25,940 bases of DNA. Source: CAZJBP01 sp964544115 (GTDB lineage: Bacteria; Verrucomicrobiota; Kiritimatiellia; UBA8416; JADHWI01). The notes beneath the pieces were generated by a model, which was not told the origin of the DNA, did not search any database, and worked only from the letters and a program-made list of their open reading frames with translations. Location of the stretch: assembly GCA_964544115.1 (NCBI GenBank), contig CAZJBP010000026.1, positions 1-25,940 on the forward strand, read 5' to 3'. Below are positions 17,344 to 25,160 of this stretch, in pieces. The translations under genes were made by a program, and so were the position numbers. The first letter of the stretch is position 1. Each line of letters starts with the position of its first letter.

Positions 17344-17371
17344 TTGACATGGCGGCCGGATTCTGCAGACT
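17344..17371 (+). promoter_or_regulatory. Candidate promoter before the HExxH protein gene
   Basis: TTGACA at 17344-17349 is a perfect -35 consensus, located in the 126-base gap after the polymerase gene. The best -10-like hexamer is CAGACT at 17366-17371 with a 16-base spacer, matching only three of six positions. A transcript from here would start about 50 bases before the gene. Confidence 0.35.
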
Positions 17372-17430
17372 ACGCCCCCACTGATGGAGGAGAGAACGGA
17401 CCGCCGGCACGCCGGCAGAAGAGGAGCACC

Positions 17431-18939
17431 ATGGCATTCTTCGATGATGTGAGCGCACTATCGATCGCGGTGATTGGCCTGTTGTCGCTGACGACCGCCC
17501 TGGCGGTTGCCGGCGGCACGTCCTTTGCGATTCCGGGAGCCGACGCTGGGCTCATGAACGCGGAGCAGGCGCGGGATAAGGCCCTCGCAGCCGAGGCGAA
17601 ACAGGACTGGGATTCCGCCCTCGCCAACTGGGAGCGCGTCATCGACCGCTGCGTGTCCACGCGTGCGCAGCGGCTCGAGGCCTACGAGCACATTTATTCC
17701 TTCCGCGACAAGGTCAAGCCGCTGAACACCGACCCCGCCAAGGCCAAGCCGTGGCCCACGCTGGTGGTCGTCTTCAAGAAGGTGGACTTCTCGTGGGATG
17801 GCGGAAAGAACCGATTCCAAAGCACAGTGAACGAGTCGGACATGGCCGATATCCGCAAGCGCGTCGATGCGTTTGCCAAGTACGTCTTCACGTTCAGCGA
17901 CGGCACGCTGAACATCGTGCCCGACTACCTCGTCGTCGAAGAGCCGCTGACCCATCTGGAGGTCATCCAGGGGGCCGTCCCGGCGTTCATTGCGTCGCAG
18001 GCCACCACCGTACCGATGATTGTGAAGGGCCTCGAGGGCAACAACAAGCGCTTCGAACACACGCTGGTCTACGTCAAGTACGTGGGTGACGACGGCAAGG
18101 CGATCAACACGCCGTACCAGGCGGACACCGGCGGCGGCGGCCCCGGCGGAGCCTCGCTCATGACCTATCCGCTGTACCCCGGGAGCTACAACAACCAGCA
18201 GCCGGGAGAGATTGAGCTGCACGAGTTCCTGCACCCCGTGGACATGATCTTCAACGACGTCCTCGGCTACCCGGACACCGTCGTCTGCAGCCCGGACGAA
18301 GGGTCGAGCGACAACATCTACAAGGCGCCCGCAGGCGAAGTGGGCATGGTGTCGCTGTACGAGTATCTCTTCCGCGTCCGGTATACCCGATTGATGTGGA
18401 GCGAGTTGACGCAGCTCGAGCCCAAGGAGTTCTTCTGGGGCGGTCCCAACCTGTCCGACTGGCTGGTGCTGGGCCCCTTCACGGCGCCGGAAGGCAAGGA
18501 TCCTCTCGACGAGGCGTTCATCAACGAAACCGGCGTTCAGCCGGCCGAGGGTGTGGAATGCGCCGGCAAGCGCTGGACGCACGTGCGCAGCGTGGGCGGC
18601 GTGATCGACCTGTCCACCGTGCTGGGCGGGCAGAAGAACGCCGTCGCGTACCTGGCAACGAACCAGCGCATCTGCGGCAAGTACAAGCTCCGCATGGGCT
18701 CAAACGGCGGGCTGAAGGCCTGGCTCAACGGCCAGCCGGTTCACACGGCCCGGGGGGCGCGCGACTTCGCGTTCAACCAGGACACGGCGGATGTGACGTT
18801 CCTGCCGGACTTCGTCGAGAACCCGTACCTCTTCAAGGTGCAGAGCTCGGACAAGGGCTGGAAGTTCCAGGCGCGCGTGTCCGGCGCCAACTATGAAATG
18901 CCCTGGGGATCGCGGCACATCCTGCCGGGTGCGAAGTAG
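17431..18939 (+). CDS. Exported protein with TPR-like N-terminus, HExxH motif and C-terminal beta-sandwich; family not recognised
   Basis: 502 residues. A hydrophobic segment at about 9-27, followed by small residues, looks like a signal peptide, although its n-region carries Asp instead of Lys/Arg. Residues 43-95 are helical and TPR-like (A..A...qDWDSALANWE). A middle domain (about 108-335) contains H264-E-F-L-H268, a zincin-type HExxH motif, followed by PVDMIFNDVLGY. A Gly-rich stretch sits at 233-240. From about residue 343 (WLVLGPF) to the end is a beta-rich segment of the kind seen in carbohydrate-active proteins of PVC bacteria, with GGLKAWLNGQ resembling a ligand-binding jelly roll. 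ATG 17431 follows GAGGAG (17421-17426); a GTG at 17341 in frame would add basic residues but overlaps the promoter-like element. Protease activity is an inference from HExxH alone. Confidence 0.8.
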   Translation: MAFFDDVSALSIAVIGLLSLTTALAVAGGTSFAIPGADAGLMNAEQARDKALAAEAKQDWDSALANWERVIDRCVSTRAQRLEAYEHIYSFRDKVKPLNTDPAKAKPWPTLVVVFKKVDFSWDGGKNRFQSTVNESDMADIRKRVDAFAKYVFTFSDGTLNIVPDYLVVEEPLTHLEVIQGAVPAFIASQATTVPMIVKGLEGNNKRFEHTLVYVKYVGDDGKAINTPYQADTGGGGPGGASLMTYPLYPGSYNNQQPGEIELHEFLHPVDMIFNDVLGYPDTVVCSPDEGSSDNIYKAPAGEVGMVSLYEYLFRVRYTRLMWSELTQLEPKEFFWGGPNLSDWLVLGPFTAPEGKDPLDEAFINETGVQPAEGVECAGKRWTHVRSVGGVIDLSTVLGGQKNAVAYLATNQRICGKYKLRMGSNGGLKAWLNGQPVHTARGARDFAFNQDTADVTFLPDFVENPYLFKVQSSDKGWKFQARVSGANYEMPWGSRHILPGAK

Positions 18940-18963
18940 CGGCCGGCGAGGGAGTATTGGGCG

Positions 18964-20040
18964 ATGAAATGCTCGGGTCCGATGGAATGGATGGAAGCTT
19001 TCCTGTCCGGTGAGCGGCCCGACCGGATCCCGCTCACGATGTACTGTTTCTTCGCCGGGGACAAGCCGTGGGAGAACCCCGAGTGGCAGCCGCTGTTTCG
19101 CGACGGCCTGCGCCTGACCTACGGCTTCGGGCTGACCAACCACCAGACCCCGGGCCTTGAGTGGCGCAGCGCGTCGTGGGTGGAGAACGGCCACCAGATG
19201 ACGAGAGACTGGGCGGTCACTCCCGCAGGCGAGATCCACACCACCCGCATGAACGGCTGGCGGCAGGACTACCAGCTGAAGACGGCGGAGGATTACCGGG
19301 TCGCCACCTGGATCGCTCGGAATACGAAGATTACCCCGCTCTTTGCGTCGCGCGCGGAAGCCTTCAAGGCCTTCGCTGAAACGCAGGAGCGGGAGGCCGG
19401 TTACGCCCTCCTGGGCACGCACGTCTTTCGCACGCCGATCCAGAGCATTCTCGTGGACTACGTGGGCCTGGAGAACTTTTCCTACCACCTGATGGACCTC
19501 GAAGCCGAGATGATGGAGCTCTACGAGGCGATGCTCCGGAATTTCGAGACCACGGTGTCGATCGTGGCCGAAGGCCCCGGGAAGTACGTGAGCAGCCTGG
19601 AGAACTTCACGGCGGAGACCATGGGGCCGGAGCGCTTCCGGCAGTTCATCCTGCCGGTATACAAGAAGTGCTTCCCCGCCCTCCTGCAGGCCGGCAAGGT
19701 GATCGGCACGCACTACGACGGGAAACTGGACTCCTGCAAGGAGGCCATCGCGGAAGCGCCCGTGTCCCTGATCGAGTCCCTCACGCCGCCGCCGGAGGGC
19801 GACATGACCCTCAAGCAATGCCGGCAGGCCTGGCCGGACAAGCTCTTCTGGGTGAACATCAACGTGTCGGCCTACGGCCTGCCGCCCGCGGAACTGAAGG
19901 CCTATGTCCACCGGCTGATCGACGAGGCCGCCCCCGACGGCCGCCGGCTCGCCTTCGAGGTATCGGAAGATCTGCCGGCCAACTGGCGGGCGTCGATCCC
20001 GGTGGTTCTGGAGGCCCTGCGAGAACGACAGGGCGCGTGA
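18964..20040 (+). CDS. URO-D superfamily protein (uroporphyrinogen decarboxylase-like; probable methyltransferase relative)
   Basis: 358 residues with the alpha/beta barrel pattern of the uroporphyrinogen decarboxylase/MtaA superfamily: an N-terminal ERPDRIPL motif at about 18-25, an internal GTHYDGKLD segment and a late IESLTPPPEGDMTL block. This last block is typical of the divergent URO-D-like proteins that are abundant in PVC genomes and are not heme enzymes. Members include corrinoid-linked methyltransferases; the MtaA-type H-x-C zinc ligands are not obvious here, so the reaction is unknown. AGGGAG at 18949-18954 lies nine bases before ATG 18964. The gene follows the HExxH gene by 24 bases, so both may be in one transcript. 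Confidence 0.82.
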   Translation: MKCSGPMEWMEAFLSGERPDRIPLTMYCFFAGDKPWENPEWQPLFRDGLRLTYGFGLTNHQTPGLEWRSASWVENGHQMTRDWAVTPAGEIHTTRMNGWRQDYQLKTAEDYRVATWIARNTKITPLFASRAEAFKAFAETQEREAGYALLGTHVFRTPIQSILVDYVGLENFSYHLMDLEAEMMELYEAMLRNFETTVSIVAEGPGKYVSSLENFTAETMGPERFRQFILPVYKKCFPALLQAGKVIGTHYDGKLDSCKEAIAEAPVSLIESLTPPPEGDMTLKQCRQAWPDKLFWVNINVSAYGLPPAELKAYVHRLIDEAAPDGRRLAFEVSEDLPANWRASIPVVLEALRERQGA

Positions 20041-20074
20041 GGCAACCGCCGCAATCGCCATCACCATGAGCTGG

Positions 20075-20093
20075 CTGGCGTAGGCCACGCCAG
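20075..20093 (+). other. Hairpin after the URO-D-like gene
   Basis: CTGGCGT (20075-20081) and ACGCCAG (20087-20093) form a perfect seven-pair stem with a five-base loop, 34 bases after the stop. It is followed by a G run instead of a U tract, so terminator activity is doubtful. Confidence 0.4.
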
Positions 20094-20118
20094 GGGGGAG
20101 ATCCCGCAGGAGATGGCA

Positions 20119-20400
20119 ATGTTTTACAAGGCACGAGCCAAAGACACCGGCGCCATGTGGGACGTGTGGATGACGCACCACGGCGGCCTGTACTACCTCT
20201 ACCTCACGTGCGACACGAAGACGGACGCCCCCGGCGCGAATAACGTCTCGCTGGCGACCTCGCGGGACGGCGTGCACTGGACGGAAGTCGGCCCCGTGAT
20301 CGTCAGAGACGAGGGCAAGAACCGGATCACGTTAGCCCTCTCCACCAACCACGGCCGGGCCTGGGGCGTGACGGCCCGCGTGCGGCGGAGCAGGACGTAG
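20119..20400 (+). pseudogene. Remnant of a GH43/GH32-like five-bladed propeller glycosidase
   Basis: Only 93 residues. The first 55 or so look like the first propeller blade of GH43/GH32-type proteins: MWDVWMTHHGG with YYLYL, then SLATSRDGVHWTEVGPVI. These families normally exceed 300 residues. After RDEG the text changes to a segment with an Asp-box-like STNHGRAW and then stops, as though a large internal part were lost. No continuation appears in the other frames. ATG 20119 is preferred over ATG 20113 because AGGAG (20108-20112) is six bases from it. It could instead be a small functional protein, but the truncated fold argues against that. Confidence 0.55.
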
Positions 20401-20496
20401 GACGAAGAACCGTGCAATTACTCAACATGCATTGTGATGGTGGGTTGTTTTTGCGCTGCAGGCACACTGCTGAACTAGACTGAAAAGGACGAAGCT

Positions 20497-22668
20497 GTGA
20501 AAGAGATGTTGATCACAACTCTGGTGCTCGGAGGCGGGTTAGCCATGTCGCTGACGCCGGACGGGGCGGCGTGGGCGATGGACTATCGCGCGGTGTTCAC
20601 CGCGCCGCCACAGAGGATCCCCTCGGACAATTCTATGGATGCGCCGCTGCTGGGCAACGGCGACACGCTCGCGGCGCTCGGAGGCATGCCAGATAAGCTG
20701 CAATTCTATATCAACAAGAACGACCTGTGGATAATGCGCGCTGGCGAAGGCTCTCATCCGGTGCCTCTGGCCCGGTTGGAACTGGAGTTTCCGGGCCTGA
20801 AGAACGCAAGCTATCTGGTGGAACAGGATCTCCAGCAAGCCATCACCACCGGCCGCTTCACGCAGGCGGAGGTGACGCTGTCGTTGGAGACCGGCGTGGC
20901 GGCGACGGAGAATCTGCTGTGGATCAAGCTGTCAGCGGAAGGCGGCGCACTTCAGGGCAGGGCCAGCCTGTATCTGCCGGGCCAGGATGCAGCCGCCACG
21001 GGTGATCTGGCGGTGGTCGAGCGTCGTTTTGAGCAGGATGTGCTGGTCCCGGCCGGCGCGGCCTGCGCCCTGCGCGTTGTGGGCGGCGGCAGGGAGTTCA
21101 CGGTCACACCGGGAAAGCCGGTGCTTATCTTCGCGTCCGTCTGCAGCCGCTTCGATCATGCAGAGTTTCGTCAGGCCGCCGTACGCCGCGCCAACGAACT
21201 GGGGCCGGAGGCTCTGGACCGTGTGCGCGCTGCGCATGTTGGGTGGTGGCGGCAGTTCTGGGCCAAGTCCTTCATCGAAATCCCGGACAAAGTTCTGGAG
21301 CAGCGGTACTACCTGTCCCATTACGTCCTCGCCAGCGCCAGCCGGGTGTGTGATTTTCCGCCGGGCCTGTTCGGGTGGATCACGACAGACAAGCCCAGTT
21401 GGAACGGCGACTATCACTTGAACTACAACCACGTGGCACCGTTCTACGGGCTTTACGCAGCCAACCACGTTGAGCAGGCCGATCCCTGTCATGTGTCGAT
21501 TCTTGCGGCGCTGAATATGGGCCACGAATGGAGCCTCAAGCACTTCGGCATAACCAACGGAGTTCTACTGCCGGTCGGGATTGGCCCGAAGGGCAGCCTT
21601 TCCGATGCGAATCTGTGGGGGCAGAAGAGCAACGCCGGCTACTGCTGCGTACCGCTGGCCCTGCGGTGGTACTCGACCTATGACCTGGACTTTGGAAGAA
21701 AGGCCTATCCATTTGTCCGCGGCACTGCCCGCTTCTGGGAGGAATCCCTGTCTCTCGAGAATGGTCGCTACGTGATCTATAAGGACGCCGTACACGAAGG
21801 TTCCGGCGAGAATGTGAACCCTATTCAAACCTTGGGACTGGTGAAGCAGGTTATGAACCTGGTACTCGACATGAGCTCCGAACTCGGCGTGGACGCTGAC
21901 CACCGCTCAAAGTGGCTGGATATCCGCGACCGTTTGAGCGACTACCCCACCTGCACGGTCCGGGACCTGCCGAAGGAATGCTCGCCCAAACATCTGCCGC
22001 AAAACACCGACACGTGGACGCTCCCGATCTTCCGCTACACGGAGCAGGGGCCGCCGTGGTGGGGCGACAACACCCTCGGCATTCAGCATATCTACCCGGC
22101 TGGCGGCATCGGGCTGGACAGCACTCCCACATTGTTGGAGCGCGCCCGCAACCAGATCCACGTGATGAACCGGTGGATGGACTTTAACGGCATGAACAGC
22201 TTCTATGCCGCCGCGGCGCGCGTGGGTTATGATCCCACTGTGATTCTCAAGGAGATGCGTAACATGCTCGGGCACTGGGCCCTGCCAAACGGCATGATTC
22301 GTGATAATCCGCACGGCATGGAGCACCAGAGCATTGTGCCTAATGCCATTCAAGAGATGCTCCTGCAGAGCCACGAAGGCGTTCTGCGCCTGTTCCCCTG
22401 CTGGTCCCGCGAGTGCGGGAACGCACGTTTCGGCACGCTCCGTGCGCGTGGCGCATTCCTGGTCAGTGCGGAGTTCAGGGACGGAACGATTGGCGGCGTA
22501 AGGGTTGTCAGCGAGAAAGGCCGAACCTGCACCATGGTCAATCCGTGGCCCGGCAAGACCGTCCGCGTCATACGCAACAGCAAGCAGGCGGAGTCAGTGT
22601 CGGGCGAGCGGTTTATCTTGAAGACGGGTGTCGGCGAAACGATCGACATAGAGCCGCAGGGTGCATGA
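20497..22668 (+). CDS. GH95-like (alpha/alpha)6-barrel glycoside hydrolase, probably exported
   Basis: 723 residues. The N-terminus has a hydrophobic segment (about 4-18) and AWA near 25-27, consistent with a signal peptide. GH95-type features are APLLGNGDTLAALGG at 49-63, KLQFYINKNDLW at 67-78, a barrel segment with N309-Y-N311 in a WNGDYHLNYN context (matching the N-x-N pair used by GH95 fucosidases) and IQEMLLQSHEG at about 618-628. The GH95 DGNFG block that carries the catalytic Asp is not present in the equivalent place before IQEMLLQSH, where MEHQSIVPN stands instead. So fucosidase activity is uncertain, and it may be a distinct subfamily. GTG 20497 has AAGG eight bases upstream. Confidence 0.75.
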   Translation: MKEMLITTLVLGGGLAMSLTPDGAAWAMDYRAVFTAPPQRIPSDNSMDAPLLGNGDTLAALGGMPDKLQFYINKNDLWIMRAGEGSHPVPLARLELEFPGLKNASYLVEQDLQQAITTGRFTQAEVTLSLETGVAATENLLWIKLSAEGGALQGRASLYLPGQDAAATGDLAVVERRFEQDVLVPAGAACALRVVGGGREFTVTPGKPVLIFASVCSRFDHAEFRQAAVRRANELGPEALDRVRAAHVGWWRQFWAKSFIEIPDKVLEQRYYLSHYVLASASRVCDFPPGLFGWITTDKPSWNGDYHLNYNHVAPFYGLYAANHVEQADPCHVSILAALNMGHEWSLKHFGITNGVLLPVGIGPKGSLSDANLWGQKSNAGYCCVPLALRWYSTYDLDFGRKAYPFVRGTARFWEESLSLENGRYVIYKDAVHEGSGENVNPIQTLGLVKQVMNLVLDMSSELGVDADHRSKWLDIRDRLSDYPTCTVRDLPKECSPKHLPQNTDTWTLPIFRYTEQGPPWWGDNTLGIQHIYPAGGIGLDSTPTLLERARNQIHVMNRWMDFNGMNSFYAAAARVGYDPTVILKEMRNMLGHWALPNGMIRDNPHGMEHQSIVPNAIQEMLLQSHEGVLRLFPCWSRECGNARFGTLRARGAFLVSAEFRDGTIGGVRVVSEKGRTCTMVNPWPGKTVRVIRNSKQAESVSGERFILKTGVGETIDIEPQGA

Positions 22669-22704
22669 TGCAGATGGCAGGGGAATGCCGGGGGAGGTGC
22701 AGAA

Positions 22705-25140
22705 ATGAAGATCGCAGGCACAACGTTCTACGTGGCGCCGGAAGGTGTGGACACCAACCCCGGTGACGGCGCGAGGCCTTTTCATTCTATTGAAAGGGCC
22801 CGCGACGCCATCCGCGAACTTCGCAGCAGGGACCAGGCCCTGGACGAGGACATCACGGTGATCCTGAGGCCCGGTGCGTATTTCCAGTCCGTCTCGCTCC
22901 GGTTCGACGAGCGGGACGGTGGGACAAACGGGCACAGCGTTGTCTATGCGGGCGATCCGGGCATGAAGACCGTTGTCTACGGTGGGACGCCTGTGACCGG
23001 CTGGGAGCCATGGAAGGGCAGCATCTATCGCGCGAAGGTCGAGCCCGGCCGCCGGTTCTTCCGGTTGTTCGAAAACGGCCGGAGCCTTGTGATGGCGCGC
23101 TATCCCGAAAAAGGCAGCGGTTATCGCGGCGACATGATGAGGGTTGGCGACGATCGCATCCGCGTGCCGGAAGCCTGGCGCGGTTACGACTTCGATCATG
23201 CGCAGGTGTACGCGATGGATGCGTCGGACTGGTTTTCGCAGATTCACGAGGTCGTTGGTTTCGATCGGGAGTCGGCGGAACTCACGATCACTCCTGCCAG
23301 CGGTAACTGGGCGCCCATGTTCAAGGGGATCAACGATCGCTTCTACATCCAGGGCGTGCTGGAGTTGCTGGACCAGCCAGGCGAGTGGTGTCTCAAGCCC
23401 GACGAGGGCTACGTCTACTGCTGGCCGCTAAGCGAACCGATTGAGAAACAACTCATTGTCGCGCCGACGGTCCAGCGGGTGGTCGACATCTGCGGAAGCG
23501 CCCCGGACAAGCCCGTAACCAACCTGCGTTTCGAGAACATCGCGTTTACCGGTTCAGACTTCTGCGAAAGCTGGCGGATCTTCAGTTACGCCCTCAAGGA
23601 AAAGGATAACACCATACCGGAGCCCTTGCGGCACGGCTTGATCACCATAGAGAATGCGCGCGGGATCGACGTGCGGTTTTGTGAGATCCTCGGGGCCGGG
23701 CACAGTGCGGTGTACCTCAATTATTCCGTCCAGGACTGCACGGTATACGGCTGCCGGATCGAGGACGCCGGGTTCGCCGGCGTGTACCTGAACGGATGGG
23801 CTCCGGGGGTGGGTGCTTTCAAGAGCGCTGCGGAGTCCGACGTAAACAGGCGGAACCTGATTTCCAACAACTTCATCGCCGACTGCGGTCAGTTCGTCGG
23901 CCACGGATGCGGCATCCAGATGTTCCAGAGCGGAGATAACGAGATAACCCACAACGTCATACGGCGCATGCCGCGTTACGCCATCTCCGGCAAGGGCGGT
24001 ACGGTCGAACTCGGGGCCTATGGCGACACGGCGGCCACGGAGTTCGACTATCTCCACACCCGCAACAACGTGATCCGCTATAACGATGTTGCCAATGTCT
24101 GCCGCGACAGCCACGACTACGGAGCGATCGAGCTCTGGCTGGTCGGTAACGGCAATATCTGGGAGAACAACGCCGTCCACGACTGCAATCCGTGCGTCTT
24201 CTGGGATGGGTTCGCGCGAGCCTTCATGCCGGACGGGCACACAGGGTTCCTTTCCGTCAGGAACAATATCGTGTACGAGTGCAAGGGCGGAGAGAACTCG
24301 TCCGCCGTGCTGATGACCAATGAGTGTCAGGCGGTGGAGAACAACATCTTCGCGGACAACGACTTCTTCGCGCCGTTCGATGTGTGGGAGTACGGCGGCA
24401 ATGTGCATGACATGATAGCGGCCCGCAACATCCTCGCCAACCGTTGTCTGGCGCTGTTCAGGTTCAACGTCAAGGATCCGCCGGCGCTCTTCGCGCAGGT
24501 TGGTCCGAACCTGATCTTCCCTGCCCCGGCCGAACCGTATTGGCCTGCGGAATTACGTCGGGCATGTGAGGAGCGCAATTGGGGCAAGGGGGACATCTAC
24601 GCCGACCCGATGTTCGATCGCACGAGGCCGGAACATGACCGGCATTTTACTGACTACCGCCTGAAGCCGGATTCGCCGGCACTGAAGATGGGCTTTAGGC
24701 CGTTCAACCTTGATATGATCGGCTTGAAGGATGACTTCCCCTTTGACCGCGCGCTTCTCGGCCGCAGGCAGGCACCTGAGAAGATACAAGCCGAAGATTA
24801 TGACCGGATGCGGAGCCTCCGTGTTCATGGGAACACCGGGATATATCAGATGCAGCGAGGGGCATGGGTGCGGTACGACAACCTTGACTTCGGCGAAGGG
24901 GGGTTCAAGCGGTGCCGGGTGAAATGGTGTCCCGAGCCTTCATCACCGGGAGACCAGGCGAGTCAGGGGACCGTTGAGTTCCGTCTGGGCTCACCCTCCG
25001 GCGAGACGATCGGCGTGCTGCACGCGAACCAGGACGCCTGCTCCGTCCGGGATGTACGCGGAGTCCACGCTCTCTACGCCTGTTTCCCGGAAGGGCTGAA
25101 CGGCATGATGGACTACTTCCTGTTCGAGAACACGCCGTAA
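22705..25140 (+). CDS. GH141-like right-handed parallel beta-helix protein with C-terminal CBM6-like domain
   Basis: 811 residues. The start (TFYVAPEGVDTNPGDG, ARPFHSIERARDAIR, then VILRPGAYF) is the usual opening of GH141/pectin-lyase-fold proteins. It is followed by many short N/G-rich turns with the pattern N-x-I/V (LISNNFIADC, NEITHNVIRRM, NNVIRYNDVANV), the hallmark of a beta-helix. GH141 founders are an alpha-L-fucosidase and a xylanase; substrate here is not determined. From about residue 692 (KIQAEDYD) a CBM6-type carbohydrate-binding module follows. No signal peptide is visible: the domain begins within ten residues of ATG 22705, which has GGGGAGG at seven bases. It is 36 bases after the GH95-like gene, so likely co-transcribed. 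Confidence 0.8.
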   Translation: MKIAGTTFYVAPEGVDTNPGDGARPFHSIERARDAIRELRSRDQALDEDITVILRPGAYFQSVSLRFDERDGGTNGHSVVYAGDPGMKTVVYGGTPVTGWEPWKGSIYRAKVEPGRRFFRLFENGRSLVMARYPEKGSGYRGDMMRVGDDRIRVPEAWRGYDFDHAQVYAMDASDWFSQIHEVVGFDRESAELTITPASGNWAPMFKGINDRFYIQGVLELLDQPGEWCLKPDEGYVYCWPLSEPIEKQLIVAPTVQRVVDICGSAPDKPVTNLRFENIAFTGSDFCESWRIFSYALKEKDNTIPEPLRHGLITIENARGIDVRFCEILGAGHSAVYLNYSVQDCTVYGCRIEDAGFAGVYLNGWAPGVGAFKSAAESDVNRRNLISNNFIADCGQFVGHGCGIQMFQSGDNEITHNVIRRMPRYAISGKGGTVELGAYGDTAATEFDYLHTRNNVIRYNDVANVCRDSHDYGAIELWLVGNGNIWENNAVHDCNPCVFWDGFARAFMPDGHTGFLSVRNNIVYECKGGENSSAVLMTNECQAVENNIFADNDFFAPFDVWEYGGNVHDMIAARNILANRCLALFRFNVKDPPALFAQVGPNLIFPAPAEPYWPAELRRACEERNWGKGDIYADPMFDRTRPEHDRHFTDYRLKPDSPALKMGFRPFNLDMIGLKDDFPFDRALLGRRQAPEKIQAEDYDRMRSLRVHGNTGIYQMQRGAWVRYDNLDFGEGGFKRCRVKWCPEPSSPGDQASQGTVEFRLGSPSGETIGVLHANQDACSVRDVRGVHALYACFPEGLNGMMDYFLFENTP

Positions 25141-25160
25141 GGCTGTTGAGGCAATCTGTT

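Noticed and set aside
17341..17430. Earlier GTG start for the HExxH protein
   Set aside because: It would put the start inside the TTGACA region and give a Pro/Arg-rich leader before the hydrophobic segment. GAGGAG before ATG 17431 is better support, although the added basic residues would improve the n-region.
20401..20496. Promoter or terminator before the GH95-like gene (T-rich TTGTTTTTG)
   Set aside because: No stem precedes the T-rich run, and no -10-like hexamer has acceptable spacing to a -35.
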